Part shown: positions 9,648 to 19,753 of the stretch, piece by piece
How the letters are laid out: the number at the start of each line of letters is the position of its first letter
Position numbering within the stretch: the first letter of the stretch is position 1
Assembly: GCA_964035575.1 (NCBI GenBank)
Contig: OZ037855.1
Location: forward strand, 1,116,001-1,180,000
Length of the DNA: 64,000 bases
Direction: 5' to 3'
Source of the DNA: Rhynchopus sp. YZ270_cl-10
Taxonomy: Eukaryota; Euglenozoa; Diplonemea; Diplonemida; Diplonemidae
Made by a program: the position numbers and the translations under genes
The notes under the pieces: generated by a model
The model's database searches: none
Seen by the model: the letters and a program-made list of their open reading frames with translations, nothing else
Told to the model about the DNA's origin: nothing

Positions 9648-9791
9648 TTGGAGTAGAAAATAAGCGTTTTTTTTCACCTCGTTGGTGTTTTCAACCCTCG
9701 TGACTTTAATTCCCTCGCTTCGCTCGTGAATTAAAGTAACTCGGGTTGAAAACACCAACTCGGTGAAAAAAACGACTTATTTTCACTCCAA
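9648..9791. repeat. Long near-perfect foldback hairpin
   Basis: Arms 9648-9716 and 9722-9791: TTGGAGTAGAAAATAAG pairs with CTTATTTTCACTCCAA, and GGTGTTTTCAACCC with GGGTTGAAAACACC. Apex near CTTCGCTCG. Probably a foldback MITE; no coding capacity. Confidence 0.7.
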
Positions 9792-9808
9792 TAAATAGCT
9801 ATTGCGTA

Positions 9809-9905
9809 CACCACGCTGGGTGATAGGGGTCACATGATAGGTCACATCATGTGGCCATATATCAAGTTACACCGCAAAAATCTACCAGACCCTGTCTTCG
9901 TACAA
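9809..9905 (+). repeat. Inner arm of the interrupted palindrome
   Basis: GATAGGGGTCACATGATAGG through TCTACCAGACCCTGTCTTCG is inverted at 10751-10855. Continues the symmetry of the 8578/11290 pair after an ~820-bp insert. Confidence 0.7.
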
Positions 9906-10665
9906 CGCCGCAGACAGGCCAAACATGCGTTGGACTCAGAGGAATGCCTGCTGTGCAGGTATCAAACATGAGAACCAACTCCCAGCAACAAGGGGCGCCT
10001 TTTGGCAGGCGTTGTCGAGGGTGTTTGGGGTGCAAAGTTTTCCACAATTTTGATGCGCGGGTACAGAAGCGTTGTCTTGTTCTTTCATCTCTAGGAATTT
10101 AAATGTTCAATCGCGTTTAACTACCACTAGTCTAGGGCTTGTTCAGTGAACCCACGAGGGGTCGAAGGGGGTTGGTTATCCCATATCTATCAAAGGTTGT
10201 GTCGACCAGGCGAATCCACTATGTTACGCTGTACGTTGTTAAATCCGAAGAAATAACAACAGTGCATATGGCAGCGTCCGCAAACCACCCCCCCTTAAAG
10301 GTTATTATCAACTGCAGGAAGTTTGTTAAAAAGAGTGCCTCACGCTACACAAACCACCACCCGCGATTGACTTAGATGATAACTAGAGAATTCAGAACAA
10401 AACAACACCCTGCCCCATACACACTAAATTGTCATGCTCAAGAGCATACCTGGGCCAAAATTACTGTGACAAAAAAGGCAACAATACTACCCACAAGGAG
10501 TGTGAAATGTGCACTGGTTTTCTGGGGGAACGCAATATTTTATTGTGCCTCGTCCTCCGCGAGCAGAGGACAGACTTTCCGGAAAGTTTCCAAAGGTCGA
10601 ATTTCTTGCACTAGCCATGCTCCCTGGGTTAAATGGCAATAGCAGTGACTGACTTCTGAGAGAAA
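9890..10665 (+). repeat. Repeat R, diverged, internal and 3' part
   Basis: Diverged relative of R: CAGACAGGCCAAACA near the start, GAACCAACTCCCAGCAACA, GTTTTCTGGGGGAACGCAAT and the end TGCTCCCTGGGTTAAATGGC. Carries an extra tract at 10269-10310 resembling the termini of the 47408-50118 element (GGCAGCGTCCGC). Confidence 0.65.
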
Positions 10666-10750
10666 CAGGGTACTTGAAACCCAATTTTCATTATTTTGGT
10701 GTAATCCTGTGAGGGATGGGTGGGGAGGTGTGGGTGTGGGTGGGTGAAAA

Positions 10751-10855
10751 AAGGTGCACGAAGACAGGGTCTGGTAGATTTTTGCGGTGTAACTTGATAT
10801 ATGGCCACATGATGTGACCTATCATGTGACCCCTATCATCCAGCGTGGTGTACGC
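10751..10855 (-). repeat. Inner arm partner of the palindrome
   Basis: Inverted match of 9809-9905 (GACAGGGTCTGGTAGATTTT and GGCCACATGATGTGACC). Confidence 0.7.
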
Positions 10856-10856
10856 A

Positions 10857-10929
10857 AAACCGTGTTTTAGACCCCCGCAGATGCTCAAAAGTGCCAACTT
10901 TTGCTTTGAATGGCCTCAAATCGTCGAAA
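10857..10929 (+). repeat. Module M copy 2
   Basis: Plus-strand M: GTTTTAGACCCCCGCAGATG through GGCCTCAAATCGTCGAAAT. Inner end of the right palindrome arm. Confidence 0.75.
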
Positions 10930-11290
10930 TGCACCCATATGTATGGGGTCAAGAAAAAAAATTCGAGGGTCTAGGTATGGAGAGCAAGCACCTTAGAAGA
11001 AGAAAACACGAACAAGGTTTGACTTTTGGACACTTCAGACCACAAGGTTTGAATTTTGGACAGTTCAGACCCACAAGGTCTGAACTGTCCAAAGTGCAAA
11101 CCTTGTGGGGTTGAACTGTCCAAAATGCAAACCTTGTGGTTCTGAAGTGTCTTTATCGTAAACCTTGTGGGTTTGAACTGTCTTTATCGTAAACCTTGTG
11201 GGTCTGAATTGTCTTTATCGAAACCTTGTGGGTCTGAATTGTCCAAAAGTCAAACTTGGGGGTACCAGAATGTCCTTACCCCTAGTTTTT
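10930..11290 (-). repeat. Right arm of interrupted palindrome
   Basis: Inverted match of the left arm, including GGTATGGAGAGCAAGCACC, the 31-33-bp units and CCAGAATGTCCTTACCCCTA at the outer end. Confidence 0.75.
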
Positions 11291-11420
11291 ATTATTATTA
11301 CAAGGAAACACATCTTCCCCCTTTTTTTTTATTCCCCCTTTTTTACCAAACACAAAGAACAAAAAAAATACGGACTCTCTCCCCCCTCCATTTTTCCCCC
11401 TCTCTCCTCCCCCTATTTCC

Positions 11421-11460
11421 CTCTACGCCAAGATGAGGTGTTTGCACTTTCAACCTTCAT
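11421..11460 (+). repeat. Mini-hairpin C upstream of methyltransferase gene
   Basis: CTACGCCAAGATGAGGTGTT then TGCACTTTCAACCTTCAT. Lies 90 bases before the start codon and runs into the pyrimidine tract at 11471-11519. Confidence 0.55.
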
Positions 11461-11470
11461 TTCTCATTCG

Positions 11471-11528
11471 TTTTCGTGCTTTTTTTTCACCCTTTTTCTA
11501 TCCATTTTTTTTTTTTTTTGGAATACAG
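11471..11528 (+). promoter_or_regulatory. Pyrimidine tract and AG before methyltransferase
   Basis: A 49-base T/C-rich tract followed by GAATACAG ends 21 bases before the ATG. Candidate 3' splice site of a leader (trans-splice acceptor or 5'-UTR intron). The AG-to-ATG distance equals that of the gene at 58006. Confidence 0.45.
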
Positions 11529-11548
11529 CATAGCTGGTTTTTTTCAAA

Positions 11549-12244
11549 ATGGAAGAAGTGGATTTGATTGAAAGCACCTTCCGATTTGGCTCTTGTGTTA
11601 TCCACATTGCTGAGGCTGCGAGTGTAGAGTATGGGGCGTGTGTATGGGGTGCTGCTGTTGTGTTGGGTGTCAAGCTTGCGACGGAACCTTCTTTGGTTGA
11701 AGGAAAGCGGGTTTTGGAGTTGGGGTGTGGGGGTGGGCTGGCAGGGTTGACTGCGTTGGCGTGCCGTGCTGCGCATGTTACCTTCACAGACCTTGGGTCG
11801 GAGCGCCACTGGAGGTCTCTGCTCGTTCACGCTACATCTACCAATGGCATTCCCGATGCACACCACGCTACCACCCCGCTTCCATGGGGTGACATGGAAG
11901 CAGCAAAACGGGTTATTGCGGAACACGGTCCCTTTGATGTAGTGCTTGCATCGGACTGCCTTTTCAGCAGCGCCGTGTTGGATGGGTTTTGCTGCACCCT
12001 TGCGTTTGTATTGGGTGCGGGGTGTGGGGGGAGTTTGGATGGGGGTGGTGTGTGCTACCTTGCGTACCAACAGCGTGATGACGACCATCAGCTGCACTTT
12101 CATTTCGCAAAGTGGGGGTTAGTCATGACGCAAATTCGCATGCGATACAAACATTTCTGCGACGCCTTCATAAGCGGACCAAAGGCACCACAAAGTGCCG
12201 AAGCACTGCGTGAAATCCATCTGTGGAAAGTGACATTGCGTTGA
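11549..12244 (+). CDS. METTL23-like SAM-dependent methyltransferase
   Basis: Complete 231-residue class I methyltransferase of the METTL21/METTL23 (Methyltransf_16) group. Visible motifs: YGACVWGAAVVL (28-39), the SAM-binding glycine loop VLELGCGGGLAGL (55-67), FTDL (79-82), LPWGD (111-115), the post-II motif VVLASDCLF (131-139), and CYLAYQQRDDDHQLHF late in the protein. The WGD, ASDxxF and YQxR blocks resemble METTL23, which methylates histone arginine in animals; related enzymes methylate protein lysines. Substrate here cannot be told. Preceded by a C hairpin and a pyrimidine tract, followed 220 bases later by the first CCCH gene on the same strand. Confidence 0.8.
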   Translation: MEEVDLIESTFRFGSCVIHIAEAASVEYGACVWGAAVVLGVKLATEPSLVEGKRVLELGCGGGLAGLTALACRAAHVTFTDLGSERHWRSLLVHATSTNGIPDAHHATTPLPWGDMEAAKRVIAEHGPFDVVLASDCLFSSAVLDGFCCTLAFVLGAGCGGSLDGGGVCYLAYQQRDDDHQLHFHFAKWGLVMTQIRMRYKHFCDAFISGPKAPQSAEALREIHLWKVTLR

Positions 12245-12463
12245 GTAGTATCGTAGGATCGCTCTAGAGTGATGCCAAGAAATCACAAAGGGTTGGGTCC
12301 TACTTCAGGAAAGCCGTACCTTTTTCGCCCTCAGAAACGAGCTCTTCAAAGAACCTCTTCAGGCGCTACGAAAGGTCTCCCCCCCCTCAGGTTACAATAA
12401 ACATCTTATAAAAACATTCTGGAAATCTCGAGTTTCTGTACGGTGGACAAATATATCCTCGAA

Positions 12464-12847
12464 ATGGAGCCAGCAGAGGAGGGGATGCCGTTTCTTGAGT
12501 TGATGCGCGATCTTGGTTCTGTAGGAGCAGATTCATCTGACAAGCGTTCTCTTTTGTGCCCCATGGGTTGTGAGCACAACAGTTGGCTTCATATGCGAGA
12601 CAAGGCAGACACCATCACGCTACGCTGCTGCGAATGCTCGAAACTGCGAACCGTGCGCCGTTGTGACTACTTCCGTTGCACAAAGTTCAACGAAGGCAAA
12701 TGTACTGAAAAAAAATGCCCCAACCTGCACGTCACATCCTACAGACCTAATCCTCGAGAGCAACGATTCATAGCGAAGCACACCAAGCGTACGGGTGTAC
12801 GCTGTCCTCCCTTAGAGAAACAGCAGACTGATGTGGAAGCTGCATGA
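12464..12847 (+). CDS. CCCH zinc-finger protein, short paralogue
   Basis: 127 residues from the ATG at 12464. Two metal-binding modules in order: a CEHNSW...LRCCEC module (Cys/His then CxxC) around residues 36-61, and one CCCH finger CTKFNEGKCTEKKCPNLH (C-x7-C-x4-C-x3-H) around 72-89. CCCH fingers of this spacing usually bind single-stranded RNA, so a post-transcriptional role is likely. The downstream gene at 13400 has the same two modules in the same order, so the pair is a tandem duplication. Short acidic N-terminus, basic tail after the finger. Specific target unknown. Confidence 0.75.
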   Translation: MEPAEEGMPFLELMRDLGSVGADSSDKRSLLCPMGCEHNSWLHMRDKADTITLRCCECSKLRTVRRCDYFRCTKFNEGKCTEKKCPNLHVTSYRPNPREQRFIAKHTKRTGVRCPPLEKQQTDVEAA

Positions 12848-13399
12848 TGTGTGGGGAGGGGGGGCAGCGTTCGTGGCAGGGTCTGTGGACGTTGGCGATA
12901 GCATTTTTACTTCACTTCTCACCGACTCATCGTGCAGCTGATGCCGTTACGATGATGCTTGCGATCAAGGTGACAGAGCACCGCGCTTCGGTTCATCTTA
13001 TTGTACTTTTCTTTAGATTCTATCATGAAAGGCTTTAAAGGCTTCTGCACGTCAATCTCTTGATGGTAGGAAATAGACGGTATATTGCAACCTTTTTCGC
13101 ATACCTTCCTTCATCACCATACTATAAATGGAAATAACACAAAAAACTATCTTTTCTCCCTCTCTGTATCCTCTATCATTGATTTGTGAATTATTTTAAA
13201 AAAGCCCCCTCTTCCTCCACTCCGCACATCTACAGACATTTTTAGTTTTACCTCTTTTTTTTTTGACACAAACAAAAACCTCCCCCACCTTCCCATCTTT
13301 TTACGCTCACGAAAAGAAAAGTCTCTTTTCAACTTCCCCCTACGCCACGCCCTTTTATCCCTTTTTTTTGTTGTCAAAAAAAGCAAAACTCTTTTTAAA
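12848..13399. other. Spacer between the two CCCH genes
   Basis: 550 bases holding one family-A hairpin (12967-12999). The last 200 bases are pyrimidine-rich and lead into the next start codon. Confidence 0.5.
12967..12999 (+). repeat. Mini-hairpin A between CCCH genes
   Basis: AAGGTGACAGAGCACCGCGC then TTCGGTTCATCTT. Outer stem AAGGTG/CATCTT conserved, inner part diverged. Confidence 0.6.
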
Positions 13400-14188
13400 A
13401 TGCAGAACGTTGCAATGATGCCCATGAACGGTCAGTACACTGCCCTGCCTATGCAACAGCAGATGCTTCTGCAGCACATGGCCATGACACCCATGGCACA
13501 GACCGCACCTGCCCACCACACCCCTTCGATTGTCACCCACACCCTGCCCCCGAGCCTTCCTAAGAGATCCCCTACTACAACGGGGTTTTCTTTCCCAACA
13601 GAGAACGGACCGGTTCAATTGACTCCGGAACAGTTGGACCGGAAGAGGAAGACACTTTCTGACACCACACCGTGCCCGCACAACTCATGGGACAATGTTA
13701 GGATCAAGGCAGGGATCAGCACCCTGCGTTGCCGTGAATGTCAGAAGCAGTGGAGGGTGCACCACAGCGGGTTCATCAGATGCCGTGAGTTCACCGAGGG
13801 GGGCTGCAGTGTGGAGAACTGCCCGGATCTGCACATCTTCCGCTACAAGGAGACGCTTGTGGAGCGCAAGAGGCGGTTTGGGAATGCGGTGCTGAGTGGC
13901 GCACCTTGCAGCAGCCCTGCATGCACCGCCACAGCGCTCCCTTCAGAGGAAGAACGCTCAGAGGACTCTGTCTCCCATTCCGCAGCAGACAACAGTACCG
14001 TTCTCTCGACCCCACCCATGTCGCCCACAGCCTCCGAATCTTCATATGCCGACGACATTTCCTTGTACAGTCGCAGCGCCAAGGGGCAAGTGAAGGCACC
14101 CCTCCCTGTAACAGAAGCGCAGCTGATCTGTTTGTCCGAAATGCTAGACTGCTTCAGAGGGGCGATGTATCCTGTGATTCAGGAGTAA
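13400..14188 (+). CDS. CCCH zinc-finger protein, long paralogue
   Basis: 262 residues. The N-terminal 90 residues are Met/Gln/Pro-rich (low complexity). Then CPHNSWDNVRIKAG...LRCREC (about 93-116), a C-x-H plus CxxC module, and a CCCH finger CREFTEGGCSVENCPDLH (about 127-144; C-x7-C-x4-C-x3-H). The C-terminal third is Ser/Pro/acidic and disordered, ending in a short predicted helix LICLSEMLDCFRGAMY. The CPHxxWDNVR...LRCRxC plus CCCH layout is one I associate with RNA-binding proteins of kinetoplastids and other protists. Likely an mRNA regulator; Q/M-rich and acidic tails suggest protein partners. Start is the first ATG after a T-rich leader. Confidence 0.8.
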   Translation: MQNVAMMPMNGQYTALPMQQQMLLQHMAMTPMAQTAPAHHTPSIVTHTLPPSLPKRSPTTTGFSFPTENGPVQLTPEQLDRKRKTLSDTTPCPHNSWDNVRIKAGISTLRCRECQKQWRVHHSGFIRCREFTEGGCSVENCPDLHIFRYKETLVERKRRFGNAVLSGAPCSSPACTATALPSEEERSEDSVSHSAADNSTVLSTPPMSPTASESSYADDISLYSRSAKGQVKAPLPVTEAQLICLSEMLDCFRGAMYPVIQE

Positions 14189-14626
14189 AAAAAAACAAAG
14201 AATTTTTGGAATCTCCATTGAGATATGTGCATGAGAGAGGGTGGGTGGGTCTCTCAAGAATTGTGTGTTTTTTTTGTGTTGTATTCTAAAAAGAGGGGGG
14301 GGAGGAAATAAACAGAATGCAAAAAAAAAAAAAGTTCATGAGAATCTCAAATCGTTTTAATTCTCTGCCTCCACCCCAATCCCACCCCAAAGCGAGTTGC
14401 GCCGGTTAAATTATTGTTTTTTTTGAGGAAAAAGGGATGTGCCAACTAAATCGCAATCAGGGTTTTGGTATCGTTTTTTTTGGCGCATGAAAAAGCAATA
14501 ATAAATTTTATGGGCTCTCGCGAGTCACCCGAGCAGTGAGTCCTTTTTTTACGTGTTTTCGTATCAAAAGGCTTTCATATAAGACTTTCAGGCCCCCTAT
14601 GATTTTTTATTTTATTTTATTTTTAT
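14189..14626. other. Spacer after CCCH gene
   Basis: A/T runs. At 14220-14258 GATATGTGCATGAGAGAGG is a possible decayed family-B hairpin. No gene. Confidence 0.4.
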
Positions 14627-14657
14627 AGGTGACTGAGCATGGCTTAGAATCATCTTA
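14627..14657 (+). repeat. Mini-hairpin A
   Basis: Inner CTGAGC/GCTTAG with one wobble and a two-base loop; outer AGGTG/CATCTT. Confidence 0.6.
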
Positions 14658-14776
14658 TTCGCGTATCTGCATCCACCTCGAGGTGCTACGTTATCAAATT
14701 CACTTTTATTTATTCCCCTTCCCATGCGTCCACTAGAGACGATCAAAGACACCCTCCCTTCCCCCCCTTTTTTATT

Positions 14777-14804
14777 AGGTGACTGGGCACGAGAGGCTTA
14801 AGTT
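14777..14804 (+). repeat. Mini-hairpin A
   Basis: AGGTGACTGGGCACGAGAGG then CTTAAGTT. Loop ACGAGAG intact; followed by a C/T tract. Confidence 0.65.
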
Positions 14805-14828
14805 AACCCCTTTTTCTTTTCTTCTTTT

Positions 14829-14870
14829 TGTGCCTGCGTCGCAAGGTGCTTGCACTCAAAACACTCTTCA
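14829..14870 (+). repeat. Mini-hairpin C
   Basis: TGTGCCTGCGTCGCAAGGTG then CTTGCACTC; GTGC/GCAC outer arms. Confidence 0.55.
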
Positions 14871-15023
14871 CGTTTTTATTTTTGAACCCCGGTAGGCTGT
14901 CCCACCCAGTCTCCAAAAGCTTTTTTCTCTTTTCTCTCTACCACACAAAATGTCCCCTCTCCCTCCCAATACCCCCCCGTGTATACAAAACAAAACACAA
15001 GCGTAGGCAAAAAAAAATATAGT

Positions 15024-15084
15024 ATAGTGGAGCACACTCTAGGGTGGCTACACTAATACAACCAAGTTTTCAAAAAAAAAAAAA
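15024..15084 (+). repeat. Mini-hairpin E
   Basis: GTGGAGC pairs with GCTACAC (one mismatch) around CACTCTAGGGTG, itself a small hairpin; then TAATACAACCAAGTTTTC and an A run. Confidence 0.7.
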
Positions 15085-16809
15085 GAAAAAAATTCTCAAC
15101 CCCTTTCCTTACTTCCCAAAAATGCAAGAGAAAAAGATAGGTTTAGTCGTTCATCTCCACAAAGTAACGCGACCGACAAAACTGTGACTGATAGGTCTCA
15201 TGAAACAAAACAATACCAAAAAAAATAAAAGGCAACGCTACGCTTGTTTTGAGTGTACACATCCAAAAAAAAAAAGAGTACACCGTGAACAAAAAAAAGG
15301 AAAAAAAAAAAAAAAGCGATTTTCAAATATCATTGCTTCCCCTTCATCCCAATATTGCAACAATTTTTATTCTGTTTTTTATATTTGACTTTTTCATCGC
15401 CCCCATTTTTATTTTTATTTTCAAATTTGATCATCCCCATGTTATTTCCGATCCCAAATTAAAGAGTTCGTTTCCCCCCTCCTTTTCCCGTATTTTTCCC
15501 GCCCTCCCCCTCCAATCATTCCCCAAGCTCTTCCCACGATTCCCTTTTCATTAGCATCAAGGATTTGTTTTTTATTTTTTTACAAAATTTGGTAGGCAAC
15601 CTAAGCACATCAGAAGCTCAGGGGTTTCTTTACCAAATAATTTCTCTTCCTATCCCCCCAACCCTATCAAAATGCCTGGTATTTTTTTCTTTCTGCGGGA
15701 CAAAAATAAAATTAGAAATATAAAGGGTTTTGTGGAGCCTCATCCGAGGTCGCCACTCCCCCTTTTTTTCCCCCATTTTAGGGCTTCACAACTTCGACGA
15801 GAATCGAGAAAATAAGTTATGATGCCCCTAAAAAAGTTCCCTCCCTCTCTCACAACATTTTTTTTTTCTTCTTTTTCGGTTTTCTAATACCATCACGGAG
15901 CGCCAGTGCTCGGCGTCCTCGGTCACGTTTTATTAATTTTTTAAACCCCTTCTGGACCGCAAGCCACTTGAGTGGCTCGCTGAATGGTGTCTCCATTTTT
16001 TTCTTTTCCCGCAGGTGGAAAACTCCATCTTTCGATTGAAAATAATATCTTAATCACTATTCCCGCAAGACCAGGTACGATCAAAAAATACCTATCAAAA
16101 GGTACGTTACCTCCGGGAAAGCTTTTGGTGACCTCCCCTCAAAAAAGGGCGCCTAAAAAAAATCAGCGTGGTCCATGAAGTCATTTTAGCAATGTTTCAT
16201 TTTTTCCAAGAAGGGGAGACACCCCCTCCTCTCTCAGACATCTTTTCTGTGAATAGAAAGGAACCTGAGTTTCAATTCAAAAAAAAAGGAGAAAGCGAAG
16301 AGCGATTGCGTAGTCCCTTATTTTTGTCTTTTGATTTCACCATTTTTTTTTTCTCTTTTGCCGCCCTCGTTTTTGTTGAACACAAAAACACAGCAAATAG
16401 GAGCAAAGTTCTTTGTAGAAAATAATACGTTTTAAATAGTCCCTTTTTTTGTCCGACCCTAATATTTTAAATCAAAAGGCACTGTTGTATGAAGACAAAA
16501 CACCGCTAGTGGGTGTGTTATATTATTATTATTTTTACGACTCCTTCCCCACCCCCCCACTGCCCATTTTTTTTTTATATTTTGGTGCCTCTTTTCTGGG
16601 ATTCAAGTAACCCCAGACGGTATTTGAAATGCCTGCAATTTTGCAGCCAGTTTTCCACTGTCACTCACTTCACGCTCTCCTTGGGGATGCTGTGCGCACA
16701 AAAAGGCACACTCATCTTTTTCAAGATTTTCTTGGTGAAACGTAAGCACGGTCTCTCGGCTATTCGTGCGATACTCGTAGTCGCCATATTATTGTTTTCT
16801 CTTTTGCTT
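15085..16809. other. Intergenic spacer
   Basis: 1.7 kb of homopolymer-rich sequence. One weak family-A trace at 15590-15625. Open frames of 60-85 codons are Phe/Lys-rich by-products of T and A runs. No gene supported. Confidence 0.45.
15590..15625 (+). repeat. Mini-hairpin A, weak
   Basis: GGTAGGCAACCTAAGCACAT then CAGAAGCTCAGG; only CTAAGCAC and part of the 3' arm remain. Confidence 0.35.
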
Positions 16810-16842
16810 AAAGATGTGTGTGCACGAGAGGTACATTCATCT
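16810..16842 (+). repeat. Mini-hairpin B
   Basis: AAAGATGTGTGTGCACGAGA then GGTACATTCATCT. Inner TGTGC faces GGTACA and the outer arm pairs with CATCT. Confidence 0.7.
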
Positions 16843-18570
16843 CAATTTTTTTCTATCAAAACTTCACTTTTTTTTTCACGTCGTTCATCACAATTGTCTT
16901 CAAGGGTTTCGTCTCTGTGTGCCACGTCTAAAAATTGAAGTCGAGTGGGTTTAGAAGGGTTCCTGAGAGCAGAGCATTGACCAAACAAATTGGAACATTC
17001 TTTTTTTTGAATTGGTCTGCTCATTGTGTTCTTGGGTGCGAGCGCGCGATAAAATTTCGCGAGGCTTTAGATTGGAAACTGAATATATTAAAAACCAACG
17101 GTAAATCTTTATATGTCATTACTAAGGTCAACGAAAAAGGACAGTAGTAACTAAATAGTAAGGACAGATCAGTTGGTATAATGTTATGTTCAGTTTTTAA
17201 AAAAATTGCACCATGCTTTCATCCTAGCGTTCGGTACGTTGCCTTCTTTGCAATGTTGTGGAGGTCGAACCAGCCTATTCTCTTTTATTTTGCCACTGGA
17301 CGTCTTTCCGCACAATTTTGAGTCAGTGCTTTTGAAGTGATTTCAAATACACCCCTTTTTTGTCTATTCGTTTTTTTTCTCTCCAAAATTTGCTTTTTTT
17401 TTTCTTTTCTTTTGTCTTTTTGTCGCGTGAATTGCGAAAAATAAAATCCACATCATCTCAAGACCGGTTTAGTGTAAGTAGTTTGCACTAAACACAAAAA
17501 AACTTCGCTTATTGTGTTTCGCGGTTACTGTCTTGCCCGAAATAGTAAATGTGAAGGATACCATTGTTTTATTCTGCCCTTTTTTTTTTTTTTTTTTTGT
17601 TTGAAAGGTGGTGCGTATTCATCTTTTAGACACTTCTCCTTTATTTTATTTTTTCCTTCTCAAAAGAATGAAGAGAATCTTTTTGTTCTTTTTTTTTTAA
17701 ATTTTTAGTGCGTTATGCATAGTGGGGGGTCAAGCAGAGTCTGTCACCACCTCCCGCTGTGATTATGTCGACAAAAAATATTTTTTTTTTTGCAAAAAAA
17801 AAAAAAAAAAAAACTGGAGCAGATAAACTAAGAACAAAGTGCGTAACGCTGTGTGCCTCCCATTGCAGCTTGCTTTCATATTACTCCACAAAGATCGATA
17901 GCATGGGTGATACAAAGAAACCCTGTGATGGAACACAGCTCAAACACCTAAGCCGAATGTTATTTTCTGCTCTATTGTGTATTTTTTTCCCCTACAAAAG
18001 CAACCTTTATTTATTGAAGAGACTTGTTTTCTTTTCAATTCTTTTATACAAGGGTGCTTTTGTAGGTACACCGATTTACTAGCTTTCTAAAAAAAAACTA
18101 TCTCTTCCGCGCTAAAACACGATTTCAACAATACGTTCTATTCATTTAGCCAGTCTGACTTGGTATCCAAGTTGGAGAATGAGATTTATTTTTTATTTTT
18201 TTTATTTTTTAAACCTCCGTTTAGATATCAGGCCCTGATAGTAGTTTTAATTCTTCTCCGAATTTTGAAAAACTCTGAAGCTCCCAAGCTGTTGCATTTT
18301 TTTTTTTTTTGCTCCTTGTGACATGCTTTTGGGTGCTGCGGAAAATATATTTTACTTTTTTTTGTAAGTTTTGTGTGCAACTCTAATACAAGGATCATTC
18401 TACGCCATCGCAATGGGATGAGAGAGAAACGCACATCACAAACACCACAGGTAACCCCGCAAAGACAAAACCTACCAGAACGATTTTTTTTTTGTCACGA
18501 TATTGTGATTTTTCTTCTGGTGTGTTGTGGTTTTCCTACCCCCCCACCCTCGCCCCACCACAATTGTGTT
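16843..18570. other. Intergenic spacer
   Basis: 1.7 kb of T/A-rich sequence without a supported gene or recognisable repeat. Longest frames (60-107 codons) lack any domain. Confidence 0.45.
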
Positions 18571-18608
18571 AAGGTGACTAAGCACAGAGAGGCTTAGGTT
18601 CATCTTAT
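18571..18608 (+). repeat. Mini-hairpin A, near consensus
   Basis: AAGGTG/CATCTT outer stem, CTAAGC/GCTTAG inner stem, loop ACAGAGAG. Tail TATAAAGTTTTC. Confidence 0.8.
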
Positions 18609-18624
18609 AAAGTTTTCTTTTGCT

Positions 18625-18657
18625 AAGGTGGCGAAGCATTAGCTTCTGTTCCATCTT
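18625..18657 (+). repeat. Mini-hairpin A with compensated stem
   Basis: Begins 17 bases after the previous copy. Inner stem GAAGC/GCTTC around ATTA, a paired change from TAAGC/GCTTA; outer AAGGTG/CATCTT. Confidence 0.7.
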
Positions 18658-18879
18658 ATGAACTTTTCTTTGTTTGGTTTTGTTTTTTTCTTCCTTCTCT
18701 TTTTCTTCCCCATATCTAGGTTCCATTGGAAGATAGATTCTTTCGATTTCTTTGTTGTGAACCATTAAGGTATGGCTCCTCGAACTCGATATATATTTTT
18801 TTCTCCTTGCAAAAAAAATAAGATAGTTGAAGACTGTCTGAATGGCAGGCGACACCAACCAATTATCAAAAAACCCAAA

Positions 18880-18950
18880 AGTGGAGATTGCACAACTGTG
18901 TCAACACAACCCGAGGCAACTCCACTACTCCAACAATTTATCAAAAAAAA
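18880..18950 (+). repeat. Mini-hairpin D, near consensus
   Basis: Outer stem GTGGAG/CTCCAC (6 of 6), inner TTGC/GCAA, small inner hairpin GTGTCAACAC, then TACTCCAACAATTTATC and an A run. Confidence 0.75.
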
Positions 18951-19721
18951 ATAATAAAAAATTGGGCAACTTTTTGTGGATTTGCGTAAATCCTCCCTAC
19001 TTCTCCCTCTCCCAGAGAGAGATTGAGTCAGTTTCACTGATACTCCCCCACCTACACCCCTTTTCTGTAACTCTTTAATAACGAACCGGCACTTTGATGT
19101 TTTTTTTTTTTTGGCTCCCAAAGGTAAAGGGTGACCTTGAAATGGACTTGACTTATTAGTTGCTTTGGATTTATTTGATAAAATATCTTTCAATTGCGGC
19201 ATTTGGGAAATGGTTTTTATAGCATCGTCCGCAAAAATCATCCTCCGGGGTATTTTTTCTTTTTTTTTTGAGCTATTGCGTCATCAGCCACTCGTCCTTA
19301 AAGGGTTAAAACGATGTTTTGTGTAGGCTATTCATTCAGAATAGTGTGTGTTTTTTTTTTTTTTTTTAAAATAATTTTGGTCACAAAATTAACAGATTTT
19401 GTCTCTCCTGACTCCTTTTCCCTCCTCCTCCTGACCATGAAGGTCCATCTTATCAAACTTTTCGTTTTGGTATTTCTTTTTTTTTGGTTTTTTCTTTTGG
19501 GGAAGGGTGCCCATGAAATACCCGATTCGTCTTTCTAAAAAAAAATAAAAAATAGATACAACAATCACTGCCGCTCAACATATTACAAAAAAAAAAAGAA
19601 ATAGAAAACAACACGCACACACAAAACGTCTCTTTTCTGGAAGAAACAGAGACAATAAAAGCCATGATGTCCTTCTTCAGGTCTGCATCAACATCATTTT
19701 CACGAAGTGCGCCCGTGTTTC
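18951..19721. other. Intergenic spacer
   Basis: T/A-rich with no supported gene or repeat copy. Confidence 0.4.
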
Positions 19722-19753
19722 AGATGTGTGTGCACGAGAGGCACATACATCAT
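19722..19753 (+). repeat. Mini-hairpin B
   Basis: AGATGTGTGTGCACGAGAGG then CACATACATCAT. TGTGC/GCACA stem with loop ACGAGAG. Confidence 0.75.
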
